45,441 nt of DNA from Henriciella sp. (GTDB taxonomy: Bacteria; Pseudomonadota; Alphaproteobacteria; Caulobacterales; Hyphomonadaceae): positions 1-45,441 of the forward strand of contig JABSQA010000007.1 of the NCBI GenBank assembly GCA_013213825.1, read 5' to 3'. A program made the translations under genes and the position numbers. A model generated the notes under the pieces. The model was not told the DNA's origin. It searched no databases and saw only the letters and a program-made list of their open reading frames with translations. Below, one piece after another: positions 20,111 through 30,038 of this stretch (its first letter is position 1; every line of letters begins with the position of its first letter).

Positions 20111-20950
20111 TTAACGCGGCGCATGGGCGATGAACAGGGTTGGGACGTTTTGGGTGTGATCCCGCACAGTGAAGACTTCCGAACCCGGCTTGCGACCGGT
20201 TCGAATTTCGCTGACATCGCGGCCCGCGGCGGACAGCCGTTCATGCGCTGCGGTGAGATCATCCGTCTCCCATGTGAGCCCCCAAATCGAGTCATTGGCA
20301 TCGGGGTCATGCGTTTCGCCAAGCCGGTGAATGACTTCCAAGGTCAATCCACCGACGCGAAAGAACAAGAATCGCGTCTTCCATTGCTCGGCCGTCCGAT
20401 CGAGCGCAAACCGCAATCCAAGTCGCGCCCCATAGGTCGCCACAGCACGTTCTGGGTTCGGCGTATTGATGACGAGATGATCGAGCGATGTTGCCGCCCC
20501 CCTCGCAGGTGCCGAAGCGTCTAATGAGGTCTCGGGTTGTAGGATGAACGATTTCACGCCGGCCATTTGTTCATCCGGAATTCGGAACCGAGTCCAATTG
20601 CGTTGCGCGCCCGTTTCGGAATGGACGCTTGTGGTTTCGACGCGCTCACTCGGGGCGAGCCCGCGGCGGGTCATGAGGTGATGATCACCCGCGATATCAT
20701 CGCTGCGATAGACCAAACTGGTGAGCTGACCGCCCTCTTTCGTCATTTCACGTAATTTGTCCGCCACCGCGCCCGTACCCCGCGGCGCCATGAGCTCGAT
20801 CGCAGTATTGCCGACCGCGAACGTGGCCAATTCAGCCCCTTCGCTCTCAGCCCGCCAAGCTGGGTCTCGTCCGAGCAAGAGCGTATAATCAGATACGGCC
20901 TCATCCAGATCTGGGCAGAGCAATACAAAATGATCCAGCGCCGTAATCAT
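20111..20950 (-). CDS. VOC family (glyoxalase-like) protein
   Basis: ALDHFVLLCPDLDEAVSDYTLLLGRDP; second half SLDHLVINTPNPERAVATYGARLGLRFALD. Confidence 0.85.
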   Translation of the reverse strand: MITALDHFVLLCPDLDEAVSDYTLLLGRDPAWRAESEGAELATFAVGNTAIELMAPRGTGAVADKLREMTKEGGQLTSLVYRSDDIAGDHHLMTRRGLAPSERVETTSVHSETGAQRNWTRFRIPDEQMAGVKSFILQPETSLDASAPARGAATSLDHLVINTPNPERAVATYGARLGLRFALDRTAEQWKTRFLFFRVGGLTLEVIHRLGETHDPDANDSIWGLTWETDDLTAAHERLSAAGRDVSEIRTGRKPGSEVFTVRDHTQNVPTLFIAHAPR

Positions 20951-21615
20951 GATCGAAAGCTCTCCAATTTGCGCTTCTGTTCGCCCGCCGCGTCAAAATT
21001 CTTGGGCGCCAGCCACTTTTCGAATGCGGTTTTGAGTCCCGGCCAGTCTTCATTCGTCATTGCAAACCAAGCCGTGTCGCGGTTCTTGCCTTTGACCACC
21101 ATGTCGTTGCGAAACACACCTTCAAAGGCAAAACCGAACCGTTCCGCCGCTCGGCGTGAGGCGGCATTGCCATTATGGCATTTCCATTCATAGCGACGAT
21201 AGCCAAGCTCATCGAACACGTGCGCCGCCATCAGGAACATCGCTTCCGTGGCTTCTGGTGACCGTTTGAGGTCTCTTCCAAACGCCACACAACCAATTTC
21301 AGCGCTGCCATGACCTTCGCGAATACGCATATAACTCGCCATGCCGAGGACTTTGCCGCGATTGCCCTTACGGATGACAAGCGTCTCCCAGCCTTGATTG
21401 ACGCGAACCAGCTCAAAGATCTCTTCAAACTGCGCTTGGTCTTGGAACGGCCCGATCGGCATATAGTCCCAAATATCTTTCACCGTTGGCGCCGCCACCG
21501 CTTGGTAAAGACCTTCGCCATGCGCCGCCCAATCTAGCGGTTCAAGCGCAACACGCGCACCGGTCAACGGCCATTGCCCCGGCCGTTCTCGGCGGGTCCA
21601 ATCGCTCAAATTCAT
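20947..21615 (-). CDS. GNAT family N-acetyltransferase (RimJ/RimL-like)
   Basis: [72 protein letters not shown]. Confidence 0.88.
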   Translation of the reverse strand: MNLSDWTRRERPGQWPLTGARVALEPLDWAAHGEGLYQAVAAPTVKDIWDYMPIGPFQDQAQFEEIFELVRVNQGWETLVIRKGNRGKVLGMASYMRIREGHGSAEIGCVAFGRDLKRSPEATEAMFLMAAHVFDELGYRRYEWKCHNGNAASRRAAERFGFAFEGVFRNDMVVKGKNRDTAWFAMTNEDWPGLKTAFEKWLAPKNFDAAGEQKRKLESFRS

Positions 21616-23012
21616 CCCCCGATGACCCCAGTAATCGCCGCTTTCGCGGCAAGCCTTGGGCTCATCAAATGGGTGCGACCGCCGCGCCCTTGGCGGCCTT
21701 CGAAATTGCGATTCGAGGTCGAGGCGCAGCGTTCACCCGGCGCGAGAATATCTGGGTTCATGCCGAGGCACATGGAACACCCCGGTTCACGCCATTCGAA
21801 GCCAGCGGCTTCAAACACGTCGTCCAGGCCTTCCGATTCAGCTTGCGCGCGCACCAGGCCCGAGCCCGGGACAATCATGGCTCTAACGCCATCCGCCACA
21901 ACTTGGCCCTTTGCGATCTCAGCGACCGCGCGGAGGTCTTCAATGCGCGAATTGGTGCATGAGCCGATGAATACGCGCTGCACCGGCGTTCCCGCCAGCT
22001 TCGCCCCCGCATCCAAACCCATGTATTCTAAGGCCCGCGTCGCGGCCGCTTGCTTGACCGGGTCGCTCATCTGCGCCGGATCAGGAATGGTCGCCGAAAG
22101 CGGAATCGCCTGTTCGGGGCTGGTGCCCCACGTCACGGTTGGCTCGATTTCTGAAGCATCGATATGAATGACCTCGTCCCAAAGGGCGTCAGCATCGGAA
22201 TGCAGGGTTCGCCAATGGCGTTCAGCGATTTCCCAGGCGCCACCTTTCGGCGCCGATGGGCGGCCTTTCATATATTCGAACGTCGTTTCATCCGGCGCGA
22301 TCAAACCTGCCCGAGCACCACCTTCGATCGACAAATTGCATAAGGTCATACGACCTTCCATAGACAAGGCGCGGATCGCCTCGCCGCGATATTCCATCAC
22401 GCTCCCGGTGCCGCCAGCGGTGCCAATTTTGGCGATGAGGTGCAGCGCTAAGTCTTTCGCAGTGACGCCGTCTGGCAATTCGCCCGAGACCTCGACCGCC
22501 ATATTTTTCATCTTGCGGGCGCGTAGGGTTTGTGTCGCCAAAACATGCTCGACTTCCGACGTACCGATACCGTGCGCGAGCGCGCCAAAGGCGCCATGGG
22601 TCGAGGTGTGGCTGTCGCCGCAGACAATGGTCATGCCCGGTTGGGTCCGCCCTTGTTCCGGACCAACCACATGAACAATGCCATTATTGATATGGCCCAT
22701 TGGGAAGAATTCGATGCCGTGGGCTTCGACATTTCGGGTCAGCGCTGCAAGCTGGTTCCGCGCAGCTTCATCTGTGACGCCATCAAGCCCAAGCGCTTGG
22801 CCTTCCGTCGGTGTATTGTGATCGGCCACGGCCAGGGTGAGATCCGGACGACGAACACCACGACCAGCTGATTTCAACCCGGCAAAGGCTTGCGGCGTTG
22901 TGACTTCATGAATGAGGTGGAGATCGATAAAAAGGAGCGCCTCACCTGTATCGGCATCTTCATGCACAACATGTTGGGTCCAAATTTTATCGTAAAGTGT
23001 TTGGCCGGACAT
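21612..23012 (-). CDS. leuC: 3-isopropylmalate dehydratase large subunit
   Basis: [80 protein letters not shown]. Confidence 0.96.
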   Translation of the reverse strand: MSGQTLYDKIWTQHVVHEDADTGEALLFIDLHLIHEVTTPQAFAGLKSAGRGVRRPDLTLAVADHNTPTEGQALGLDGVTDEAARNQLAALTRNVEAHGIEFFPMGHINNGIVHVVGPEQGRTQPGMTIVCGDSHTSTHGAFGALAHGIGTSEVEHVLATQTLRARKMKNMAVEVSGELPDGVTAKDLALHLIAKIGTAGGTGSVMEYRGEAIRALSMEGRMTLCNLSIEGGARAGLIAPDETTFEYMKGRPSAPKGGAWEIAERHWRTLHSDADALWDEVIHIDASEIEPTVTWGTSPEQAIPLSATIPDPAQMSDPVKQAAATRALEYMGLDAGAKLAGTPVQRVFIGSCTNSRIEDLRAVAEIAKGQVVADGVRAMIVPGSGLVRAQAESEGLDDVFEAAGFEWREPGCSMCLGMNPDILAPGERCASTSNRNFEGRQGRGGRTHLMSPRLAAKAAITGVIGG

Positions 23013-23082
23013 CTCATTCTACCTTTCCAGCCGCGTGTATCAGCATGCAGCGGGCGTTTCTGCAAGCGCTGAACACAAACAA

Positions 23083-23112
23083 AAAGGCGCTGCGGAATGC
23101 CGCAACGCCTTC
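23083..23112 (-). terminator. Candidate intrinsic terminator of the minus-strand repeat-protein gene
   Basis: AAGGCG(C)TGCGG-AATG-CCGCA(A)CGCCTT stem followed on the minus strand by TTTTTGTTTGTG. Confidence 0.7.
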
Positions 23113-23182
23113 TCGTAGCAACCAGCTCCTTTAACAGAGCCTGGAGGAACGAACCGACATGGGTGACGCCGGTCCGAACTGA

Positions 23183-24586
23183 TTACTCGCAGTTACACGA
23201 TTGACCGATGTTCAGAACCACCAAGCTGGCACGCACCGTTTCGTAACGGGTCGGGCTGGTAATGGTCTCAGTCTTCGCATTGATTTTACGAACTTCAATC
23301 GGCTGAACGATGGTGCGTACAACCGGCTGATAGATATCGCGGTGAGTCACGGCTTCGAAATAGGTTTCAGAGCGTTCTTCCTGATACTCTTCCGTCACTT
23401 GCGGGATATAGTTGACGACCGTGTCAGGGACGTGCACACGCTCAACTTTTCCAGCCAGCGTCTCGGTTTCGTAACGCGTGGCGCGGGTTTCGGTTTCAAC
23501 GCGGCCTTTCAGAACCTCATTCACAACCGGCTGGATCGTGGTGACCACAACAGGCTGAACGACATTGCGCGTGACATTGTCGATATAAACGTCTTCGACC
23601 TCTAGAATGGTCCGCTCGGTCAGGCGCGGCGTAATATTCTCAACCACACGCGGAGCTTCTTCAATTTCCAAGCGCTTCGGTAGACGCTCTTCTTCGTAGC
23701 GGGTCGCCTCAGTGATGGTTTCTGTGGTGCCACGCAGAATCTGACGCTCAATCGGTTGGATCGTGGTGATCGTTTTCGGCTTATAGATGTTGCGGGTCGC
23801 GGTGTATGGAATGACCTTTTCCGTCAATTGCTCTTCAGTGATGGTGGTCACGTCTTCCGTCACCGTCTCAACCGTTGCTGGAATGACGACCGTGTTGCGC
23901 TGAACTGGCGCGGTCCGTGTTTCATAGCGAATTTCATTGGTCACAGTTTCCGTCACCGGACGGACAATGCGACGCTGGACCGGAACAACCGTCGTGCGCT
24001 CAATCGGTTGAATGATTTCACGGCGCGTAATCACATCATAATAGGTCTCGGTGACTTCATCACGCGTTTCAGTGGTGACCTGAGGGATGTAATTCTCGAC
24101 CACGGCTGGCACGTCATCACGGACATATTGCGTGTCGAGGCGGCGCGTCTCATAGACCCGATCTTTCGTAATGTCTTCGACCGACCCTTGCAGCACTTCG
24201 CGTGTGATCGGCTGAATCAGTGTCCGCTGCACCGGCTGAGTAATCTCGCGGCGCGTTACGGCGTCGATATATTCGGTGGTTTCTTCAATCTCAGTGCGCG
24301 TCTCAACTTGCTCGTCGACATTCTCACAGCACATGATTGTTTCGATCGCGGTCTGCGAGCCGCCCATATAGCGCACATCTGGATTCGAGCCATCAGCGCC
24401 CGACTGGGCAATGATTTTGCGGATTTCATCATCGGTGAGGGCGCGCTCAGAGGTCGCGGAACCCGAGGCCGAGTAGCGTTCCCCCGCCGCCTGGCCATCC
24501 CAGCTATTTTTATCTCCGTCTGCGAAGGCCGACATCGGCAGCAGCAAGGCGGCCGCACCGATGGTGATCGACTTAGACAATTTCAT
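23183..24586 (-). CDS. Secreted tandem-repeat protein: five ~76-aa Thr/Glu/Val/Arg-rich repeats, Cys-flanked
   Basis: 467 aa from refined start MKLSKSITIGAAALLLPMSAFADGD (signal peptide). Repeats at residues 94-169, 170-245, 246-321, 322-396, 397-467. Cys only at 86, 87, 464, 466. Confidence 0.85.
   Translation of the reverse strand: MKLSKSITIGAAALLLPMSAFADGDKNSWDGQAAGERYSASGSATSERALTDDEIRKIIAQSGADGSNPDVRYMGGSQTAIETIMCCENVDEQVETRTEIEETTEYIDAVTRREITQPVQRTLIQPITREVLQGSVEDITKDRVYETRRLDTQYVRDDVPAVVENYIPQVTTETRDEVTETYYDVITRREIIQPIERTTVVPVQRRIVRPVTETVTNEIRYETRTAPVQRNTVVIPATVETVTEDVTTITEEQLTEKVIPYTATRNIYKPKTITTIQPIERQILRGTTETITEATRYEEERLPKRLEIEEAPRVVENITPRLTERTILEVEDVYIDNVTRNVVQPVVVTTIQPVVNEVLKGRVETETRATRYETETLAGKVERVHVPDTVVNYIPQVTEEYQEERSETYFEAVTHRDIYQPVVRTIVQPIEVRKINAKTETITSPTRYETVRASLVVLNIGQSCNCE
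23186..24307 (-). repeat. Five degenerate in-frame protein repeats (about 228 bp each)
   Basis: Manual alignment: unit lengths 76, 76, 76, 75, 71 aa; (R/V)YE(T/E) at repeat position 51 in four units and 50 in the fifth; recurrent QPxxRTxxQPI. Confidence 0.85.
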
Positions 24587-24836
24587 ATTCTTTACCCCTT
24601 TTAAGCGGCTCTCGAAGCCACTTACTTTTACGCAATGCCAGCCCGCCCGATCTATTTCGGGACAGTTGCACGGCTTGACGCAAATCGCGCGCCATCTGTT
24701 TCGTATATGAAATGAAACACGAGATTCCAATTGGATTCCCGCGACGGGAGAAAAATCCACCGCCTTTTTAGACGGTTAGGGCCTTAAGAGGTTTGCCATG
24801 CCGCGTCCCGCATTTCGGAATTTTTCTTCAGAATAG

Positions 24837-24870
24837 AAAAAAGCCCCGCTCAATGAGCGAGGCTTTTTGA
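24837..24870 (-). terminator. Intrinsic terminator downstream of rplS
   Basis: AAAAAAGCCCCGCTCAATGAGCGAGGCTTTTT; GCCTCGCTC-ATT-GAGCGGGGC stem with T tract on the minus strand. Confidence 0.85.
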
Positions 24871-24891
24871 GATCTGAGTTCAGAAAAGTGA

Positions 24892-25461
24892 CTATGCTTC
24901 TGCATCACCTTCTGGCGCTGCTTCTGCAGCAGCTGCTTCAGCTTCAGCCGCGGCAGCAGCAGCGGCGTCTTCAGCGGCTTTGGCTTTTGCAGCCGCTTCA
25001 CGCTCTTTTGCAGCCTCTTCGCGGCGCGCCACTTTTGCGGCATCGCGCTGACGGCGAAGTTCTGTTTTAGAGGTTGTGATTTCGGTGGTTTCCATACCGT
25101 GTCCGGTGGTCCGCTCCGCAATACGGGCAGATTTACCACGACGATCTCGAAGGTAGTAAAGCTTGGCGCGGCGAACGCGGCCCTTACGCTTCACTTCAAT
25201 GCTTTCAATCATTGGCGACACAACTGGGAAAACCCGCTCAACGCCTTCACCGAACGAAATCTTGCGCACGGTAAAGTTCTCATTGAGGCCTTGTCCGGCG
25301 CGTGCAATGCAAACGCCTTCATAGCGCTGAACGCGCTCACGGTCGCCTTCTTTAATACGCACGTTCACTGACAGCGTATCGCCTGGCGAAAATTCTGGGA
25401 TGGTTTTGCCAGCGGTGACGCGGGCAACTTCTTCAGCTTCAAGCTGTTCAATCATGTTCAT
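24892..25461 (-). CDS. rplS: 50S ribosomal protein L19 with long Ala/Glu/Lys-rich C-terminal extension
   Basis: [82 protein letters not shown], then ...[49 protein letters not shown]. Confidence 0.95.
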   Translation of the reverse strand: MNMIEQLEAEEVARVTAGKTIPEFSPGDTLSVNVRIKEGDRERVQRYEGVCIARAGQGLNENFTVRKISFGEGVERVFPVVSPMIESIEVKRKGRVRRAKLYYLRDRRGKSARIAERTTGHGMETTEITTSKTELRRQRDAAKVARREEAAKEREAAAKAKAAEDAAAAAAAEAEAAAAEAAPEGDAEA

Positions 25462-26176
25462 CGTCCGTCTCCGACGCTCGCAATTTGGGTCCATTTCGGG
25501 AAGCCGACCATAAATCGGGTCGGCGCTGTTTTGTCAATGCCTCACTCTGCTGATTCCTCCACTCAGCAACAGCTTTATGATCACCGGACAAAAGAAGCTC
25601 GGGAGTCTCGCGATTTTCCCAGCTCCGCGGCAAGGTGAAATGGGGATATTCGAGCAAGCCTTGGCTGAAGCTTTCATCCTCTACAGAGGCCTGATTTCCA
25701 GCGACGCCCGGGATCAGTCGAAGCGTGGCCTCAAGCATCGCCATTGCCGCAACCTCGCCGCCCGCCAGAACGAAGTCGCCAACCGACACTTCCTGCATTT
25801 GGCGACCGTCTATGACACGTTGATCCAATCCCTCGAATCGACCGCAGAAAAAGACGAGACCCGGGCCTTGGGCCCAATCTTCTGCCATCTCTTGCGAGAA
25901 TGGCGTTCCTCGCGGGCTCGGATAGATGAGAGGCCGGTCGCCAATTGACACGCTATCGATCGCCGCTGCGGCGACATCCGGCCGCAACACCAGACCCGCG
26001 CCCCCTCCGGCGGGCTTCTCATCCACTTGCCGATGCTTTCCGAGGCCAAACTCACGTAGTTGAACCGTCTCTAGTGACCACCGCTCATCGCGGCGCGCTC
26101 GGTCCAATATGGAAACGCCAAGAGGGCCCGGAAACGCTTCTGGGTAGAGGGTGATGAAAGTCGTCGCGAATGTCAT
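25448..26176 (-). CDS. trmD: tRNA (guanosine(37)-N1)-methyltransferase
   Basis: [58 protein letters not shown]; adjacent to rplS. Confidence 0.95.
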   Translation of the reverse strand: MTFATTFITLYPEAFPGPLGVSILDRARRDERWSLETVQLREFGLGKHRQVDEKPAGGGAGLVLRPDVAAAAIDSVSIGDRPLIYPSPRGTPFSQEMAEDWAQGPGLVFFCGRFEGLDQRVIDGRQMQEVSVGDFVLAGGEVAAMAMLEATLRLIPGVAGNQASVEDESFSQGLLEYPHFTLPRSWENRETPELLLSGDHKAVAEWRNQQSEALTKQRRPDLWSASRNGPKLRASETDDEHD

Positions 26177-26850
26177 GATGGCCCAACCGAAAGCGCCAAT
26201 ACACGCGAGATTACGGCCCTCGGGAGCCCTGACTGTTCGTGCAGGTCAGTCAAAGCAGCATCTACACTTTTTAAGGCCGTCTTGCTCGTTGCGGTCGGCT
26301 TATCAAGCACGCCCTCTCGCACCAAAGCCGCACAAACATCACGCGAAGCAATCCAAGCATCATAGCCAGAGAATCGTAGAAAATATTGCGCCGTGGCACC
26401 GCCTAGTCTTGATCCCTGCTTGCCGAGATAGGCCAAAAGACCGGCTTGATCATCGGCCGGCCAATTCGCAAGAAAGCCACCAAAACTGCCATATTCCTTC
26501 GCCGTTTCGACCATGAATCGCGCATTCGCGATGGTGGCCGTAATCTTCTGTCCGTTGCGTACAATCCCTTTGTCGGAGAGCAATCGATCGAGATCCTCAT
26601 CGGCATAGAAAGCAACACGATTTGGCTGAAAACCATCAAAGGCGGCTTCAAAGCCTGGCCATTTATTCTGGATGACTTTCCAACTGAACCCAGCGCTGAA
26701 GACCGCTTTGCTCATTTCGGAGAGGTAACGATCGTCAGGTGTGGCCGCAAGATCCGAAACGCCATGCGCGTTGGCCGCTAAGTCCAGTACCGCCTCTTCC
26801 GAGCCATGATGCCCAGCCGCTAGGGCGAGAATCTCAGCGAAGGTGCGCAT
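26173..26850 (-). CDS. DNA-3-methyladenine glycosylase I family protein
   Basis: AVFSAGFSWKVIQNKWPGFEAAFDGF, GIVRNGQKITATIANARFM. Confidence 0.75.
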   Translation of the reverse strand: MRTFAEILALAAGHHGSEEAVLDLAANAHGVSDLAATPDDRYLSEMSKAVFSAGFSWKVIQNKWPGFEAAFDGFQPNRVAFYADEDLDRLLSDKGIVRNGQKITATIANARFMVETAKEYGSFGGFLANWPADDQAGLLAYLGKQGSRLGGATAQYFLRFSGYDAWIASRDVCAALVREGVLDKPTATSKTALKSVDAALTDLHEQSGLPRAVISRVLALSVGPS

Positions 26851-26851
26851 C

Positions 26852-28120
26852 TTAGGCGTCCTGTTCTTCGCGCACCGGCATGACTTTCAGGCCCGTGATC
26901 TGGTTCCGGCTCTTGCGAGCAATGTCGAAACGATAACCGTAAAACGCAAAGCGCTGTCCTGGTTCAGGAATGGTTTGCGCCTCATGAATGACCAGACCCG
27001 CGATGGTCACAGCCTCTTCATCCGGCAATTCCCACCCCATGGCGCGGTTCAGGTCGCGAATGGTGACCCCACCCTCGACATAGACAGATCCATCTTCTTG
27101 TGGACGTACGCCGCGCACAACGACGTCATATTCATCGCGAATATCGCCAACGATTTCTTCGAGAATATCCTCAAGGGTAACCAGGCCCTGCAGCGCACCA
27201 TACTCGTCCACAACCAGCGCGAAGTGACTGCGTTTCTTTAGGAAGAGATCGAGTTGATCTTCCGCAGCTGTGGTCTCTGGAATGAACCAAGGGTCGCGGC
27301 AAATATCGAGAATATCCAGGCCTGAGGTCTTACCATTATTGCCAACAATCGCCCGTAACAGGTCTTTGACGTGCAGGATGCCGACAATCTCTTCTTGGTC
27401 GCCTCGGAACAAAGGCAAGCGCGTGTGCGGGCTGGCTAAGGCCTTGCGCACGATCGCATCAGCAGGCTGATCGGCATCGATCATGGTGATGTTCTTACGG
27501 TGAATCATAACCTCTTCGACGGTCATGTCTTTCAGATCGAGGGCGCCGACCAAACGATGACGGTTCTTTGCGTCCAAGCCTTCTTCTGAGTGGTGAAGGT
27601 CAATTGTGCCGCGAATATCATCTTCGGCGGTTACGGCATCACCGGGCTGGCTAACGCCCAAAAGTTTGAGCAATCCGTTGACCAGGACTTGTGCGCCCGC
27701 AACCACCCAACCAATCGCAATAACGACCCAATTGATCGGGGTCGCGACACGCATCGCCATGCTGTCAGGGCGATTAATGGCGTAGGTCTTGGGCGTCATC
27801 TCAGCACAGACGACCACCACCAGGGTCATCACCGCGGTGGCGATAGCGACGCCTAACGGGCCGGGGATCAATTGTCGGAACAATTCGGCTGCCAGGATCG
27901 AGGCAAGAATATTGACGATATTATTGCCGACCAAAATTGCGCCAATCAGTTTCTCTCGGTCAGAGATCAGTTTGTTCACCAGGCCAGCGCGCTTATTGCC
28001 GTCTTTTTCGAGCTGGTGCATGCGAGCACGGCTCGCCGCGGTAAGGGCTGTTTCCGATCCTGAAAAGAATGCTGACATGCAAATCAGAATTATGATGGTC
28101 ACGAGTATGCCGATAATCAT
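26852..28120 (-). CDS. HlyC/CorC family transporter (CNNM, CBS pair, CorC/HlyC domain)
   Basis: SAFFSGSETALTAASRARMH, MTVEEVMIHRKNITMID, FALVVDEYGALQGLVTLEDILEEIVGDIRDEYD. Confidence 0.93.
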   Translation of the reverse strand: MIIGILVTIIILICMSAFFSGSETALTAASRARMHQLEKDGNKRAGLVNKLISDREKLIGAILVGNNIVNILASILAAELFRQLIPGPLGVAIATAVMTLVVVVCAEMTPKTYAINRPDSMAMRVATPINWVVIAIGWVVAGAQVLVNGLLKLLGVSQPGDAVTAEDDIRGTIDLHHSEEGLDAKNRHRLVGALDLKDMTVEEVMIHRKNITMIDADQPADAIVRKALASPHTRLPLFRGDQEEIVGILHVKDLLRAIVGNNGKTSGLDILDICRDPWFIPETTAAEDQLDLFLKKRSHFALVVDEYGALQGLVTLEDILEEIVGDIRDEYDVVVRGVRPQEDGSVYVEGGVTIRDLNRAMGWELPDEEAVTIAGLVIHEAQTIPEPGQRFAFYGYRFDIARKSRNQITGLKVMPVREEQDA

Positions 28121-29253
28121 CAGCTTTTTTGCAGCTCCTCTTGTAAAAATACCTGCACATCGGACAGGTCTGCATCCGGGTAAATAAATGCCTCTCCCAA
28201 GCCTTTGGCCAGGATGAGCGGAACGCGCCCGGCGCGCGCCTTCTTATCTTGCTGCATGGCAGCGACCAGAGCATCCGCCCGATAAGGACCACCGGGCACA
28301 TTAGATAATTCTGTGATGAGTCCTGACTCAGCAATGATCGCGGCGCCACGTTCAGCGTCCTCGCGGCTCATCAGACCGAGCCGCGCTGAGTAGCGCAATG
28401 CCAGGACCATGCCCGTGCCGACGGCTTCGCCATGCAGCAAATTCGCGCGATAACTGTTCTCCGCTTCCAGGGCATGACCGAACGTATGGCCCAGATTGAG
28501 CAAGGCCCGAACACCGCCTTCGCGCTCATCTTGAGCGACAATATCCGCCTTTGATCGGCACGAAATCGCAACGGCTTCTGCGATTGATTCTGGGTCCAGA
28601 GCGAGGACTTTGTTGCCATGATCAGCCAGCCAATCAAAGAACGTCCGGTCGTTGATCAGGCCATATTTCAAGATTTCGGCATAGCCAGCGCGACGCTCAC
28701 GATCGGGCAATGTGCTCAACACATCGGTGTCGGCGAGCACGAGACGCGGCTGATAAAACGCTCCAACCAGGTTCTTACCATGCCGCGCATTCACGGCCGT
28801 CTTACCGCCAACGGAACTGTCGACTTGTGCCAGAAGCGTGGTCGGGATTTGCACGAATTGCATGCCGCGCTTGAGCAGTGACGCAGCGAGGCCGGTCAAA
28901 TCCCCGATAACACCGCCGCCAAAGGCGATGAGTACATCATCGCGGCCGGCGCCGTTTTCCAACAGCCAATCGATGGCGTCGCCGAGTTCGGTCCAGTTTT
29001 TGGTGCCTTCGCCAGCGGGGAGAATTTTCTCGACCGATGCAATATCGCTCGCACTCAACCCCGCTTTCAGAGTCTCACCATGCAAACCCCAAACGGTTTC
29101 ATCACTCAGAATGAAAACCCGCTTCTGTTTCACGAACTCTGACAAATAGGCGCCGGCCTGCGCCAACAATTTGGCGCCAATGAGGATATCATAGCTGCGT
29201 TCGTCCAGCTCAACGCGGACGCGGTTTGGCTCAATTAGGGTTGCGGCGTCCAT
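28120..29253 (-). CDS. aroB: 3-dehydroquinate synthase
   Basis: [62 protein letters not shown]. Confidence 0.96.
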   Translation of the reverse strand: MDAATLIEPNRVRVELDERSYDILIGAKLLAQAGAYLSEFVKQKRVFILSDETVWGLHGETLKAGLSASDIASVEKILPAGEGTKNWTELGDAIDWLLENGAGRDDVLIAFGGGVIGDLTGLAASLLKRGMQFVQIPTTLLAQVDSSVGGKTAVNARHGKNLVGAFYQPRLVLADTDVLSTLPDRERRAGYAEILKYGLINDRTFFDWLADHGNKVLALDPESIAEAVAISCRSKADIVAQDEREGGVRALLNLGHTFGHALEAENSYRANLLHGEAVGTGMVLALRYSARLGLMSREDAERGAAIIAESGLITELSNVPGGPYRADALVAAMQQDKKARAGRVPLILAKGLGEAFIYPDADLSDVQVFLQEELQKS

Positions 29254-29810
29254 GACTCCAGGGCCTTAATAATAGAGGTGACCGTCTTCGAATGCGGTCC
29301 GTCCACGCTGTGGACGGTTAGATCAGCGAGCTCATATATAGGACGACGCTCATCAAACAAGTTCGACAATACTTCTTTCGCATCTGGGCGCCGCAAGAGC
29401 GGACGGTGATTGCGCCGTGAAACCCGTTTCCACAACGTCTCTAAATCTGCATTCAGCCATATGGTCACGGCTTTCTCGCGCATCAAGTCACGGGTTTCTG
29501 GATGCAGATAAGCGCCGCCGCCTGTCGCCAAGACGTGCGGTTTCTCGTCGAGCAAGCGTTTGAGCACTTGATGTTCGCCGCGTCGGAACTCTGCTTCGCC
29601 ATGCAAAGAGAAGATATCCGCGACCGACAATCCCGCCGCTTTTTCAATTTCATCATCGCTGTCAAAGCAAGCGCGGCCTAAGCGCTCCGCCAGTCGCCGC
29701 CCAACCGTGGATTTTCCGGCACCCATTAGCCCGACAAGTGCGACTGTACGATCTGCCCAAGGCGCCTCATTTCTGTCAGGTTTTAAGATACTAGTTCGGT
29801 CTTCAGCCAT
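29235..29810 (-). CDS. aroK: Shikimate kinase
   Basis: [50 protein letters not shown]; overlaps aroB by 19 bp. Confidence 0.95.
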   Translation of the reverse strand: MAEDRTSILKPDRNEAPWADRTVALVGLMGAGKSTVGRRLAERLGRACFDSDDEIEKAAGLSVADIFSLHGEAEFRRGEHQVLKRLLDEKPHVLATGGGAYLHPETRDLMREKAVTIWLNADLETLWKRVSRRNHRPLLRRPDAKEVLSNLFDERRPIYELADLTVHSVDGPHSKTVTSIIKALESWTPQP

Positions 29811-29903
29811 GGTCTTTTCGGATCTTCACAACTTGTCCTATACAGACGAAGCGGATCCGGCAATCTCTGACCATCGCGGCAGTATGCGAAAGGCAATTCA
29901 TCC

Positions 29904-30038
29904 ATGCGCAAATGGCTCATCATTTTAGCCCTCATTATCGTCGCCGTTTTGGCGGTGCTCTGGTGGCTCGGAAACTCAGCGAATGCTCATAAACCTGAGG
30001 CGGGTGAGACGCGGATGGAGATTGAGCATGTTCTCTAA
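29904..30038 (+). CDS. Small single-TM protein (44 aa)
   Basis: MRKWLIILALIIVAVLAVLWWLGNSANAHKPEAGETRMEIEHVL*; overlaps start of next CDS by 11 bp; below ORF-track size cutoff. Confidence 0.5.
   Translation: MRKWLIILALIIVAVLAVLWWLGNSANAHKPEAGETRMEIEHVL

Noticed and set aside
23186-24307. Recent DNA-level tandem duplication or VNTR explanation for the repeat protein
   Set aside because: The repeats are strongly diverged at protein level and no long identical DNA blocks were noticed; this looks like an old, selected architecture
23756-24604. 282-aa plus-strand ORF and neighbour 23201-23605
   Set aside because: Antisense to the tandem-repeat protein; long open frames arise from its biased repetitive codons. 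No start context or family features
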